From Verrucomicrobiota bacterium (GTDB taxonomy: Bacteria > Verrucomicrobiota > Kiritimatiellia > CAIKKV01 > CAITUY01): a stretch of 52,238 nucleotides of DNA. A program made the position numbers and the translations under genes. Shown here one piece after another: positions 8,701 through 19,400 of the stretch. Within the stretch, counting starts at the first letter, position 1; every line of letters begins with the position of its first letter. The stretch lies in NCBI GenBank assembly GCA_011391785.1, contig JAABPW010000325.1, positions 1 to 52,238 of the forward strand, in the 5' to 3' direction. A model generated the notes under the pieces. That model saw nothing but the letters and a program-made list of their open reading frames with translations, was not told the origin of the DNA and searched no databases.

Positions 8701-9816
8701 CTATTTCAAACGCCAGGTGAGCCAGCCGCCGATTCCCAGGAAGGTCAGGTTGGGCATCCAGCCGGCCAGCCAGGGCGCGAGAATCTCCCGCTTACCCAGG
8801 ATCATGCCCCCCTGCACCAGGAAATAATAGCCGAACAGGGCCACCACCCCGAAGGCGACACTGCGCATGGCCGGTTGCCGTGCCCCTCCTGCCGTGGCTG
8901 GCAGGCCCAGCAGGATCAATACCAGACACGCCCAAGGCCAGGCCACCCGGCAATGAATATCCACCAGGCGCTTTGACAGCCAGGGGCCGGTAGCATGCTG
9001 ACGGGTTCGGATGGAACGGATCATATCGCTGGTTGCCATCAAATCGGTGTCCTTGAGCTCATTCTCAAAATCTTCAGGCCGCTCGACATAATCGGGCATT
9101 TCAACCGGACGCTCCGCCACTTCACTCACGGGGCCGACCGGGTCGCTGCGGTCGTCGAAATCACGCCTTTGAAGCCCGTAGAACCACCAGGCTCCGTCCA
9201 ACCACTCGGCCCGGTCCGCGGTAATTTCCATGGCCAGCGATCCATTGGGCCGCTCGTGCAGCACCCTCACCCCCTTCACCCGGCTGGGAGTACGCACATC
9301 CATTTCCTTGATCACCCATTGCCGGCGCGCCTTTCCGGCATAATAAATATAATCCCTCACCACGAAGGAGGAATCCTTTGAACGCTTCAGCACCTGCTTG
9401 GTGTATTGATTGATCCAGCGCGTCGCCTGGGGCCCCAGGGTTTCCTGTACCACGGCGCCGAACAGGCTGGCGCATAGCCCGACGGCCAAAAGGGGCACCA
9501 TCATCCGCCGCTGGCTCACCCCGCTGGCGCTCATCGCCGTGAGCTCATTGTGGCGGGCGAACATGGTGAGGGTATACAGCGTGGCCAACAACAGGACAAT
9601 CGGAAGCACCACCACAATGAAGGGGACAAATCCGTTCACCTTGAAAAGGTAATACCCGTAATAGATCAGGATATCCGTCCACGCCGCCTTCACTTCCATG
9701 AAATCGTCAAAGCGATCGAACAGATCCAGCACGATGAACAGCAGACTGAACGCCGCCATCACATACCCGAAGGGAATCAGGTACTGCTTCAATATGTATT
9801 TATCGATAATCTTCAT
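8701..9816 (-). CDS. LptF/LptG-family lipopolysaccharide export permease
   Basis: N-terminal MKIIDKYILKQYLIPFGYVMAAFSLLFIVLDLFDRFDDF and LptF/G topology. Confidence 0.9.
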   Translation of the reverse strand: MKIIDKYILKQYLIPFGYVMAAFSLLFIVLDLFDRFDDFMEVKAAWTDILIYYGYYLFKVNGFVPFIVVVLPIVLLLATLYTLTMFARHNELTAMSASGVSQRRMMVPLLAVGLCASLFGAVVQETLGPQATRWINQYTKQVLKRSKDSSFVVRDYIYYAGKARRQWVIKEMDVRTPSRVKGVRVLHERPNGSLAMEITADRAEWLDGAWWFYGLQRRDFDDRSDPVGPVSEVAERPVEMPDYVERPEDFENELKDTDLMATSDMIRSIRTRQHATGPWLSKRLVDIHCRVAWPWACLVLILLGLPATAGGARQPAMRSVAFGVVALFGYYFLVQGGMILGKREILAPWLAGWMPNLTFLGIGGWLTWRLK

Positions 9817-9899
9817 GGCTTGTGTCGGAAAAAGGTAGACTTTAGCCGAGCCGCCCCTCTTCCGTCAATGGCAACACCATCCCCTCTTCCCGCTTCCCT

Positions 9900-9978
9900 C
9901 GGAGGTAGTCGAATGGGTTCGCCTCATGGATCGCGACAACCGGATGTGTGTCATAAAGCGGAGCGACCTTGATTTCTC
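9900..9978 (+). pseudogene. 79-bp relic of murB (from a murC-murB-like gene)
   Basis: Aligns without gaps to 22194-22272 with 3 mismatches, all at synonymous third codon positions. Confidence 0.9.
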
Positions 9979-10038
9979 GCGGCTTTGCCCTCGACATCTT
10001 TCGTGGGGGAGGGCGGGATCACAGCGTAACCAATCCGG

Positions 10039-13000
10039 TTACTGGACTCGAATGCGGTAAAATGCAGGGCTGATCCCTTTTGCCGTAATGTCGGTTGCCG
10101 TATTCATCGGGGCCACCGCCGCAACATTGGAGAAAACAGTTGTATTGAATGTTCCTGTCAGCAGGTTGGTTTCCCGTTGCACGGAGTAAGTGTGATCCGC
10201 CACGCTGGACCACCGAACGATCATTCCGTTTGTCGAGCCGGGCAGCGGGGTGATGCTGATGAGCTCCAGTCGAGATGCGGCGTTTGTCGGATCGGTTCCA
10301 GCCTGATACTCGCTTGAGTTGATGAATCCATCGGCATCGTTATCGCTGTTCGTCACCAGCCCGGTCATTGTGCGTGCGTAGTCCCATTCCCACCAATCCG
10401 GCAGGCCATCGGCATCCGAGTCCCAAACGTGGGGTATGAGTTCATGGGCGCCTATATCAACCCGCCCGTTCAACAGGCGCGGTTTACCCTCCCGATCGGT
10501 CCCTGTGCTCATCCACGCCTGATTTGTACCCGCGTCGATGCAGGGGGAATTGGTGGCCAGACGAACATCGCCGGCGGCGAGATCGCGGAACTTCGGAGCA
10601 TTCGTAATGTTACCGATGCCACCGGGATCGGGAGCGATATTGCACGCTCCAAAGGTGTCGCTGCCGCTGGTGAAGTAGTCGGGTGTCCCCGGCGGCGTGT
10701 TGTGGAAAAGGATGCAATTCAGCAGGCTACCGCCGCCGCTACTGGTCAGTCCGCTACCCGAATTGATGATGTAATCGACGTGATTCGTGGCAAGGGTGCA
10801 GCTTTCCAGACGGAATCCGGCCCCGTTCGCATAGATCCCGCCGCCGCGCATGGCCGCGCTATTCCGCGTAATCACGCAGTTGAAAGACGTGACGGCACCC
10901 ACCGTGTAGAGTCCCGCTCCATATTGCGCGGTATTGTCCCGCAGAGTACACGCCGCGATCGCACCGCCATTGAGATACCCGCCTCCGCCATTCTGGGCCG
11001 TGTTGCCACTGATCGTGCAGTTGGTTGCTAATCCAGCTCCATCAATGTACAGGCCGCCACCCTGCACCGCGCCGTTGCCCACGACCAAGCAGTTGACCAA
11101 ATGGCCGAGGTTTAGATAAGCGCCGCCCCCGCCGATCAACCCGTTATAGCCATTCGTCAGGGTGAGATCCCGCACAACGCCCCCGCCCGTGACCTTCACG
11201 CAACGGTGGGCATAACTGCCATTAAGGACGGTCATGCCGGGGTCACCGCTGCCCCGCAGGGTCACCGGCAGGGTGATGAGTACCTCGCCGGCGGGACTGT
11301 GTATGCCGGCACAGACCAGAATGGTGTCATTGCCGCGGGCGGCATCAACGGCTGCTTGAATCTCGTGGGCGGCGCCGGACGGGTCCGCGTAGGGCCAGAC
11401 GTTGCCGGCTGCCGGATTGACGTGGTGCACCGGAGTCGTCTCGCTGGCACCCATGTCCACGCGCCCCTCCGACACCCGGGGAAATCCATCTACATCCACG
11501 GCGGCAAGCATCCAGTCCTGATTGGTGCCGGCATTAATCGCCGGTGAGTTGGTGGCAAGCCAGATCTCCCCGCCTGCGCCATGGATCAAAACCGGTTCAT
11601 TGGTGATGTTGCCATTGCCGCCGGGATTAACGGGCGTGCAGGAGAAACTCATCGGTGTGTCACGGAAATCAGCATCCTCCGGTGCCGTATTGAAATAGAT
11701 GATGGAGTTGGTGGCGGAGCCCAGAGTGATTCCGCCAGCGTAGGACTCGGACACGTTACTGACAACCGTGCAATTGCCCAGAATGGCCCCGTACGCACCG
11801 CCGCCCTGCCCAACCGAGACATTGCGCGTCACGCGACAGTCGACCAACACGCCATTTGCGGAGCCCCCTCCCGATCGGCTCCAGTTATTGTCAATGACCG
11901 ACTCATACGCCCAGGCATTATTCAGGCCACCCCCCTGCCGCTCGCCGCGGTTATCCGCGATGAGGCACCGGCGATAGACGCCCCCGGCGGCGCCGCCCCC
12001 GATATCGGAATGATTTCCGGTAATGATCCCGCGTTCCAGGGTGCAGTCACAGACACCTCCTCCATAGGCAAATTCACCGGCGGCCGTGTTGTTGCTGACG
12101 ATGGCATCGTACAGGGTCATCCGGCAGACTCCGCCGCCGCTCCCCCCTTCGGCAGTGTTTCCGGTCACCAGAAGGCTGTACGCGGTCCCGCTGTAGAAGT
12201 ACGCACCGCAGATCCCGCCCCCGTCAAGGTGGGCCAGGCAATCGGACACAATGCAGTTGGTCAGCGTTCCGCCCGAGGTATACACACCGCCCCCGGAGCG
12301 GTCGAGGGACACGTCGCCAGCCGTCAATGTGGCGCCGGACAGCACCGTAAATCCGTCGAGCACGGCCCCGCTTCCCAAGTACACGCCCCTCACGGCCGTC
12401 GCCCCAAGCGGACGCTGGCCGACGATCGTGGTCCGGGCGGGCCCATTCACGCTGCGCAGCGTGATGGCGTTCGTCACGCAAACCCGGTTCGTGAGGCTGG
12501 CGCCGGGAGTCGCACCACCGCCGGCAGAATAGACGCCATTCGAGACCAGTACCGTTTGCCCTTCCCAGGCGGCATCGACGGCATCCTGAATCGTCGGGGC
12601 GGCCGTGGCCCATGACCCGAAAGGCCAGGCCGGCACCGCGTTCGTGGCGACGTAATGGACGGGCACCAATTCATAAGCGCCCACATCGACGCGGTCACCG
12701 AAGATGCGGGGCGCACCGAGCACATCACGGGCCGTGGCCATCCACCCCAAGTTCGTGCCGCGATCCACACAAGGCGAATTACCCCACGGCCGCTCATCAC
12801 CCGCCAGGGGATTGCGCAGGCCGGGGTTATTCGTGAAGTTGCCCGGTCCCGCGGGCATGGGAACCGTACAGCACCAGGCCCAGTCGATGTTCCCGGCTCT
12901 GTTCGCGTAGTCGGGGTTGGCCGCCGAATTATCATACACGATGCAGTTGAGCAGGAACGCATTCGTCTCCGTGGCGCCGAGCTGGCTTCCACAGATCCCG

Positions 13001-15717
13001 CCGCCGACACCCGCCGACCAATTACTGACCACCGTGCAGTTCACTAGCGTTGCATAACAAGCACCGCCTCCCAGGATACCCGCCACGTTGCCATACAGAA
13101 CACTGGATACGACCTGCCCCGTATAGACACCGCCGCCATTCACAGCGACATTTCCGATCACCCTGCAGTTCGTGAGGCTTGATTCATAGCATCCGCCACC
13201 ATGTTGCGTGGCGCTGTTCCCCTGGACAAGGCAACGCAGCAGCGAGGAGGAAAAGGTCGCGCCACCATAGCTGGCGGTGTTACCCATAAGCGTGCAGTCG
13301 GTCAGCGTTGAGTAATCTCCTGCGCCTCCGGCCCGGGTGGCGGCATGGTTGTTCAGCAGGAGGCAGTTGTTGAGGGTACTGGAAGCGGCGCCCCCTTCTT
13401 CAGAACTTGATGAATTGCCCACCAGCAGGCAGTTTGTCAGCGTGCAGGCGTACACTCCGCCCGCCCAGCCCGACATGTTATTGGTGATTATGCAATGATC
13501 CAGCGAGGAGTCCTGAGCGCCACCATACATCGAGGCGGTATTGTCGGCAAGGGTGCTGCTGAGCAGGGAACAATACCGGGCCCCGCCCGCCCACCACGCG
13601 GAATTGCCCCGGATCGTGCAGTCCCGCACGGTGGCATTGGCGCAGCCGCCTCCGTAACCGAATGCCGAGTTAGAGATGATCTGGCAAGCCGTCAGGGTGC
13701 CACCGTACACGCCACCGCCATTGATGGCATCGCTCTGGCGCAGGACGCAATTAGTCAGGCGGCTGCCGGAAGCAAAAACCCCGCCGCCGCAGATATCGTC
13801 CTCGGGCAGGGATCCTCCCTGGCGGGTGCAGCCGTTGGACAACGTGAACCCGTAGAGCCGGGCATCATTGGTCAGGTAGGCGCAGCGGATGGCATTGTCA
13901 CCACGGGGCCCCATCCCCCCGATCACGGTCACGGCAGGCCCGTTGACGCTTCGCACCGAGATGCGCTGACCCACGAACACCCGGTTGGTCAGGAACGATC
14001 CGGGCGCCACGGCGCTGCCGTTGGTGTAGACACCGTTCGTCACGATCACATGGTCGTAGGGGATGCACACGTTCACGGCCGCCTGGATCGTCCGGGCCGC
14101 CATGGCCCAGTTCGTATAGGGGGGTGTATTGCCTCCCGTGAGGGATACATAGCGGACCGTTCCACCGGGCTCGGTCGTGCGAGTAACCTGCACCGTGCAG
14201 CTGCCGACAACCCCGTAGATATTGGTCCCGGCAACCACAATCGTGTTGTTGGTCACCGCCAGGGGAACCTCGGGTATCACCCAGGGCGTGACCGCGGCAA
14301 AGGAACCGCCTGCCTGCCCTGCGGCATTCGTCCACCACATGGTGCCCACCACAAACACATTGTTCGATCCGCTTACGCTCACCGCTTCGTCATCATTATT
14401 AAAGGTGGCCCCGTTGACCGGATTGGTGATGGTGACCACCGGGTCCCAACTCTCATAGGCCCCCATGTCCACGGTACCGTTACCGAGCCGCGGCCTGCCG
14501 TCCAAGTCAACGGCAGTGGACATCCATCCCTGGTTCACGCCAAGATCAATGCAGGGCGAATCGGGCCGGAGCCGAAAGTTTCGCTGCCCCGGCGCGACCA
14601 GCCGGGGATCGGTGGAGAGGCATCCCGCCCCCCCTCCGATGCCGGCAAGCGGCGTCGTGCAGGAATACAGGAACGTTCCCCTGTACCAGTTGGGGCTGGC
14701 GGGCGCCTCATTGTGGTAAATAATGGAATTGGTGACCCCGTTTCCCGCTTCCAACCATACCCCGCCGCCCTTGTTCGCCCGGTTGCTCACGACAGTGCAG
14801 TTGAGGAGCGTGCCTCCGTTCACACCGCCCCCGTCGTCACCCGCCTGGTTCCCTGCAAAAAGACAGCCAATAAACACCCCGCCCCAGGCTCCTCCTCCAA
14901 TGTTTGTCGCGGCATTGTCAATAACCTGGCAGTCCCGCAATTCGCAACTGACTGTGCCGCCTCCGGCCCAGTCCACCCGATTACTTGTGATCAGGCACCG
15001 GGTAAGGGTTGACGCGTAAGCACCCCCACCATAGTGCGCTGAACATCCGCTGATGATGGAATCATAGGCGGTAGAGCTCTCGCCAATACCCCCGCCGCTG
15101 CTGGACGCACGGTTGCCGACAACAAAACAGTTGTACAGAGTGCACGAATAGGTTCCCCCGCCCCCAATGGCGGAGCTGTTTTCAATGCGGCAGTCATGGA
15201 GCTCACACTCCGTCGCTCCGCCACCGATGTCAGCACTGCACCCTGTGATCACACAGTTGGAGAGTATGGCTGAACCCCACGCGGTATCGCCACGCACCCC
15301 GCCGCCCAGTCCGCCGGTGGTCGTGAACCCGTTTGTGAGCGTAAATCCGTGAAGCTGTGCGCCCCACCCGAGGTACGCACACCGCACGGCGCTGGCACCC
15401 ATTGGCCCCTCCCCAACGATAAAGGTCACCTCAGGCCCCCCCGTGCTCCGAATCATAACCGCACCGAGGTGCGCAATCCGGTTTTCGCTGGCAACCTTGC
15501 TGGTGGCATAGACGCCGTTGGTGACGAGGACCGTGTCGCCCAAACCGGAGGCATCCAAGGCAGACTGGATGTCGTGAAACGCGTTGGTCCAGTCCGTGCC
15601 GGGGCCATCGCTCGGGCTACTGGCCCAGACGTGCAACGTTGCGGCAGACGCCGCGATCGGACTGGATAAAATCCCCCAGCAGCACCATCCCACCAAAGCA
15701 AGACGACATGATTTCAT
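10039..15717 (-). CDS. Very large secreted right-handed beta-helix repeat protein, with Ca-binding-type linker and C-terminal sorting-like domain
   Basis: ORF 10039-15837; ATG at 15717 has upstream GGAGAAG and gives signal peptide MKSCRLALVGWCCWGILSSPIAASA; four modules with GVY..RSVNGP..G..P.GA.A.R..YL..GA.L.GFTL.NG and RVD.GAYE; C-terminal DSDADGLPDWWE..DNDADGF. Confidence 0.9.
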   Translation of the reverse strand: MKSCRLALVGWCCWGILSSPIAASAATLHVWASSPSDGPGTDWTNAFHDIQSALDASGLGDTVLVTNGVYATSKVASENRIAHLGAVMIRSTGGPEVTFIVGEGPMGASAVRCAYLGWGAQLHGFTLTNGFTTTGGLGGGVRGDTAWGSAILSNCVITGCSADIGGGATECELHDCRIENSSAIGGGGTYSCTLYNCFVVGNRASSSGGGIGESSTAYDSIISGCSAHYGGGAYASTLTRCLITSNRVDWAGGGTVSCELRDCQVIDNAATNIGGGAWGGVFIGCLFAGNQAGDDGGGVNGGTLLNCTVVSNRANKGGGVWLEAGNGVTNSIIYHNEAPASPNWYRGTFLYSCTTPLAGIGGGAGCLSTDPRLVAPGQRNFRLRPDSPCIDLGVNQGWMSTAVDLDGRPRLGNGTVDMGAYESWDPVVTITNPVNGATFNNDDEAVSVSGSNNVFVVGTMWWTNAAGQAGGSFAAVTPWVIPEVPLAVTNNTIVVAGTNIYGVVGSCTVQVTRTTEPGGTVRYVSLTGGNTPPYTNWAMAARTIQAAVNVCIPYDHVIVTNGVYTNGSAVAPGSFLTNRVFVGQRISVRSVNGPAVTVIGGMGPRGDNAIRCAYLTNDARLYGFTLSNGCTRQGGSLPEDDICGGGVFASGSRLTNCVLRQSDAINGGGVYGGTLTACQIISNSAFGYGGGCANATVRDCTIRGNSAWWAGGARYCSLLSSTLADNTASMYGGAQDSSLDHCIITNNMSGWAGGVYACTLTNCLLVGNSSSSEEGGAASSTLNNCLLLNNHAATRAGGAGDYSTLTDCTLMGNTASYGGATFSSSLLRCLVQGNSATQHGGGCYESSLTNCRVIGNVAVNGGGVYTGQVVSSVLYGNVAGILGGGACYATLVNCTVVSNWSAGVGGGICGSQLGATETNAFLLNCIVYDNSAANPDYANRAGNIDWAWCCTVPMPAGPGNFTNNPGLRNPLAGDERPWGNSPCVDRGTNLGWMATARDVLGAPRIFGDRVDVGAYELVPVHYVATNAVPAWPFGSWATAAPTIQDAVDAAWEGQTVLVSNGVYSAGGGATPGASLTNRVCVTNAITLRSVNGPARTTIVGQRPLGATAVRGVYLGSGAVLDGFTVLSGATLTAGDVSLDRSGGGVYTSGGTLTNCIVSDCLAHLDGGGICGAYFYSGTAYSLLVTGNTAEGGSGGGVCRMTLYDAIVSNNTAAGEFAYGGGVCDCTLERGIITGNHSDIGGGAAGGVYRRCLIADNRGERQGGGLNNAWAYESVIDNNWSRSGGGSANGVLVDCRVTRNVSVGQGGGAYGAILGNCTVVSNVSESYAGGITLGSATNSIIYFNTAPEDADFRDTPMSFSCTPVNPGGNGNITNEPVLIHGAGGEIWLATNSPAINAGTNQDWMLAAVDVDGFPRVSEGRVDMGASETTPVHHVNPAAGNVWPYADPSGAAHEIQAAVDAARGNDTILVCAGIHSPAGEVLITLPVTLRGSGDPGMTVLNGSYAHRCVKVTGGGVVRDLTLTNGYNGLIGGGGAYLNLGHLVNCLVVGNGAVQGGGLYIDGAGLATNCTISGNTAQNGGGGYLNGGAIAACTLRDNTAQYGAGLYTVGAVTSFNCVITRNSAAMRGGGIYANGAGFRLESCTLATNHVDYIINSGSGLTSSGGGSLLNCILFHNTPPGTPDYFTSGSDTFGACNIAPDPGGIGNITNAPKFRDLAAGDVRLATNSPCIDAGTNQAWMSTGTDREGKPRLLNGRVDIGAHELIPHVWDSDADGLPDWWEWDYARTMTGLVTNSDNDADGFINSSEYQAGTDPTNAASRLELISITPLPGSTNGMIVRWSSVADHTYSVQRETNLLTGTFNTTVFSNVAAVAPMNTATDITAKGISPAFYRIRVQ

Positions 15718-15943
15718 AGTCACTTCTCCAGTTATAAGAATAGCCGCTACATCTACGCGAAGAGTATCAATGCAGAGGGGGTTGAACAAGTCTTTCCTGT
15801 AGGACCTGAACACCCCTTTTGCTTGATTTGCATGCACACTGCATAATTATCTTTCTTCAATTCTGAAAAACATCACACCTTCCCGGCCGAAATGAAAAAG
15901 CAAGATCACCGATGCAGAGACAGACCGGTCTCCCCGCGGTAGT

Positions 15944-16385
15944 TCATTCGTTCGCGTACGCCATCACGGGTTCGGTGTCGTAGTCCGGGAGTGGGGTATC
16001 GAGCAAAGGCTCGATACCCCATCCACCAGGTGCCGAGGCAGGCGGGCCTGTGGTTGGACTCACCCCTACCCCTTGTTCCCACAATCCGAGGTGTCGAAGG
16101 ATACGTTCGATGACTGCCCGTTCATCAATCAACGCCACAATCCGCATCTCGTGCGTACAGCGCGGGCACAGGAGAGGATCGGCTTCCCACACCTTCTTGA
16201 TCAGTTCCCGCCACTTGGCTGACGGGATGCAGCGGGGTTTGTAGTCGGAGACATCCATCACTTGGACGGCATTGACCGCCATGGCCTCGGCCTCCTCGGC
16301 GGCCCGCTTGTCGCGTTGGCCGCGCATCTTAAATGATGGGCCCGCCGGGCTGTTTGATTCTCGTTCCACTCCGCAGTACTTGATG
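15944..16385 (-). pseudogene. C-terminal remnant of an IS91/IS801-type (Y2) transposase
   Basis: KMRGQRDKRAAEE...KWRELIKKVWEADPLLCPRCTHEMRIVALIDERAVIERILRHLGLWEQG resembles the C-terminal segment of IS91-family transposases; catalytic N-terminal part absent. Confidence 0.75.
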
Positions 16386-16414
16386 TTTTGAGGGTGATTT
16401 GGCACGCTCACGCC

Positions 16415-19400
16415 ATGAAAACATTTCTCGTCGCGGTTCTGTCTCTCGTGTTCCTGACTGCGCCATATGTCCAGGCCGATGACATCAAGGTCTGGCCGGT
16501 TTTCTACCAGAATACCGATCCTGAAACCCACACTGCCCGGACGGAGTTCCTCTGGCCGTTGTACGTGCGGGAGACAACGTCGGCCTACACTGCAAACCAA
16601 TTCCTGAGCTTCCCCCAGTCCTTTCCGGAGGAGTATCCCCACCAATTCTATTTCCTCTGGCCGCTCAGCGGGCTCAGGACAGGCGCGGGGCATGACGCCT
16701 GGCTTTTCCCTCTGTTGTGGAGCGGTGCCGAGCAAGGGGGAAGTGATCATTACTTCGCCTTATTTCCCGCTTTCTATTACGGAAAGGACGGGAAGGCGAC
16801 TACCCTTAACATCGCCCTGTTGCAACACAATCATTGGGATGCGAAGGGGGCCGGCCATTATCTCTTTCCACTGTTCTGGAATTCATGGGAGTCGTGGGGT
16901 ACCAGTGCTGAGCGTTCTTTCGGACTCTTGCCTCTTTTCTGGATGAACAGGAGTCAAAACAACGACAGTAAGCACCAGTCCCGTTCGCGTTCCGGGGGCG
17001 CACTGCTCCTCAACTGGTGGAGCAGGCGGAGTGCGACCAATTCGACCGGCAATGGCATCAGTATTTCCGAGAGCGCCTCCGAAAATCTTTTCCCTGTTTT
17101 CCGCCGTGCCCGATCCTCGACGACATCATTCATATCCGGGGCCGGGGATCACTTCAGGGATTCCCTGTGGATCATTCCCTACTGGCAGTCGCATATAACC
17201 ATCACTAACAGTCATGAGACTGTTTTGGAATCCCGTCACCGGTTTTTTCCATTCTACTGGGACTGGAACGAGACGAGGGGTCGAAAAGGGGAGAGCGGAC
17301 GGGCTTTGCTCCCTCTCTGGTGGCATTCCGCCACTCTTGAAGGCGGTGAGTTGGCCGAGTCAGCCGATTTCCTTCTTCCCATCGGCGCCCACTTCTACAA
17401 GAAGGGCGAGTATGATACACGGAATATCCTGGGTCCCATGTTCAATCGAACGGAGAATACCCGGACCAAAACGGTGCGTTATGACGCCTTCTTTCCGTTT
17501 TTCTCACTCACGCGCGGGGAGTCTGAATCGGGTGGACATATTTTCCCGCTGGCGGGATGGAATACGGAGCGGGGCCGGCATGACAACCTCTGGTACGGCT
17601 TTCCACTGGGCTGGGATTGCGAGTCGCAGGAAGCCTTCGATTACCGGATGAGTCGTCCGCAATTCTTCGCCCTGCACGAGTTGGAGACCCGTCCGGCTGT
17701 GTCAGAAACCGATTGCCGCAAAGGCCCGCGTCGTACGGTTGCCTTCTACCCGTTCTTCTGGTCAAAAAGGCAGGCCGACGAACAGCATCACGGATTCCTC
17801 CCGTTCTATTGGCGCAACAGCCTGCGATACGGGCGGTCCCTCTGCGACCATACGGTTCTGCCGTTTCTTCTAGGTGATTACAGAACCGTGTATCGCGACG
17901 ACCTTCCCGTTTCTTCGCAACAGAACTGCCTTCTCTCCCTGATTTCAAACGGGCGGGGTCCCGACTCCCGAAATTGGCGACTCTTCCCGTTGTTTTCATA
18001 TGACCGGTCCAGTGGCTCGCTGGATTATTCGTCCTTCATCCTGCCCTTCTCCTATCACTCGTGGCGCGACCCCGAACGTCCCGATGGCGCCCGTTCATCC
18101 GAGTTATCGATTCCCTTCTCGTTCCTTCCGTTGTTCCGGAGCGCGTCCAGTCAAAGTGGATCGACGAATGGTACTCGGAAGAGCTGGTTTTTCCCGTTCT
18201 ACAAACGGGAGACTCTATCCGGATCGGAAGGGGATTTTTCCAAGCTCTCGATTCTTTGGCCGCTGTGGAACGGGGAATGGGTGAACGGGGAAACCCATAT
18301 CCGCGGGCTTGGTGGCGTAATGAACTACTATGAGCGGGATGCAGAAGGATTTGTCGAACAGCGCCTCCTTTACCGGGTCTTTACCCGGCGAACACGCAGT
18401 TGGTTCAACGAGCACGAATTCATGCCCCTGTTCGCCCGATCATCACGCGAAGATGGCTCATCCTCGTGGGGATTTCTGGGCGGGCTGCTTGGTGGCGGGA
18501 GCGACGGCACCCGGAACTACCTGCGTCTGCTGTATCTGAAGATTCCCACCCGCGCCGTTCCTCCGGTTACGGCGGAGACGCTTGCCGCCGGCCAGAAGCG
18601 GCATGCCGAACTGGCCCTCCATTACCTGCAACATGACCGACATGACCGGGCCGCAATCGAGTTTACTCTGGCGGGGAACGCCTATGCCGACGATGCGGCT
18701 TTCCAGCTTGCCGCCGGGGAGGCCTACATGAAGGCCCAGCCCGATGCGCTGGGCAAGGAATTGCGATCGAGTCTACCCAAGTCGCTCGATCCGATCTATG
18801 GGCGGTCGAACAGCGGTAATCTCAACAGTATCCAGCGGAACCTGCAGACCCTCGCCATCAGTCGTTTCGAGGAGGCCATCAGGCTGGGGGCCGACAAGCC
18901 TTCGACCCTGGTGAAACTGGCGGAAGCCTACACCGCGCTCGGAATCGATGCCGAGGCGCTGAAGCGCCTGGAGGAATCGGATCGGCTCCATCCCGCTTTC
19001 GCCACGGCCATGATGCGATTGAATACGGCAAAAGCCATCTGGAGTAGCTTCATCCACTCCGCGAAAACCAACGCGCTGGGGGGGCAGGCGGCCGAGGACT
19101 CGGTGAACTCCACCTTGAAGGAATTGAAAGCCCGTTATCCACGCTCACCGTCCCTCGCGCTTGCGGAAGGCGCATGGATCATGAGCGAAGCGAATCCGAA
19201 AAGCTATTGGTCTAATGGGGATGACTTCGGGTATCTCTATGATAACTGGGAGTATTCCCTCGTGAACGACGTGTTTTCGCCCGGGAACCGCAAGCGGCTC
19301 GAGCTCTACCGGCAAGGGGCGGAGTGGACGCCAGGGGTCGAGGAGGTAGCGTGGTTGAGTACCCGCCAGCCGCGCCCGCGTCCCCGTGGACTCTGGATGT

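Noticed and set aside
10440-15660. CRISPR-like impression from recurring GC-rich words
   Set aside because: Repeats are degenerate, in frame and encode beta-helix coils; no regular direct repeat/spacer pattern.
10429-15669. Large plus-strand ORFs (e.g. 11581-12615, 13495-15012) opposite the giant beta-helix gene
   Set aside because: Low-complexity shadow ORFs rich in Pro/Arg/Gly/Ala, antisense to a convincing repeat protein with signal peptide and RBS.
16415-16750. Upstream part of the 15944-16750 minus ORF as part of the transposase
   Set aside because: Antisense to the signal peptide and first repeats of the plus-strand gene; transposase-like sequence ends near 16385.
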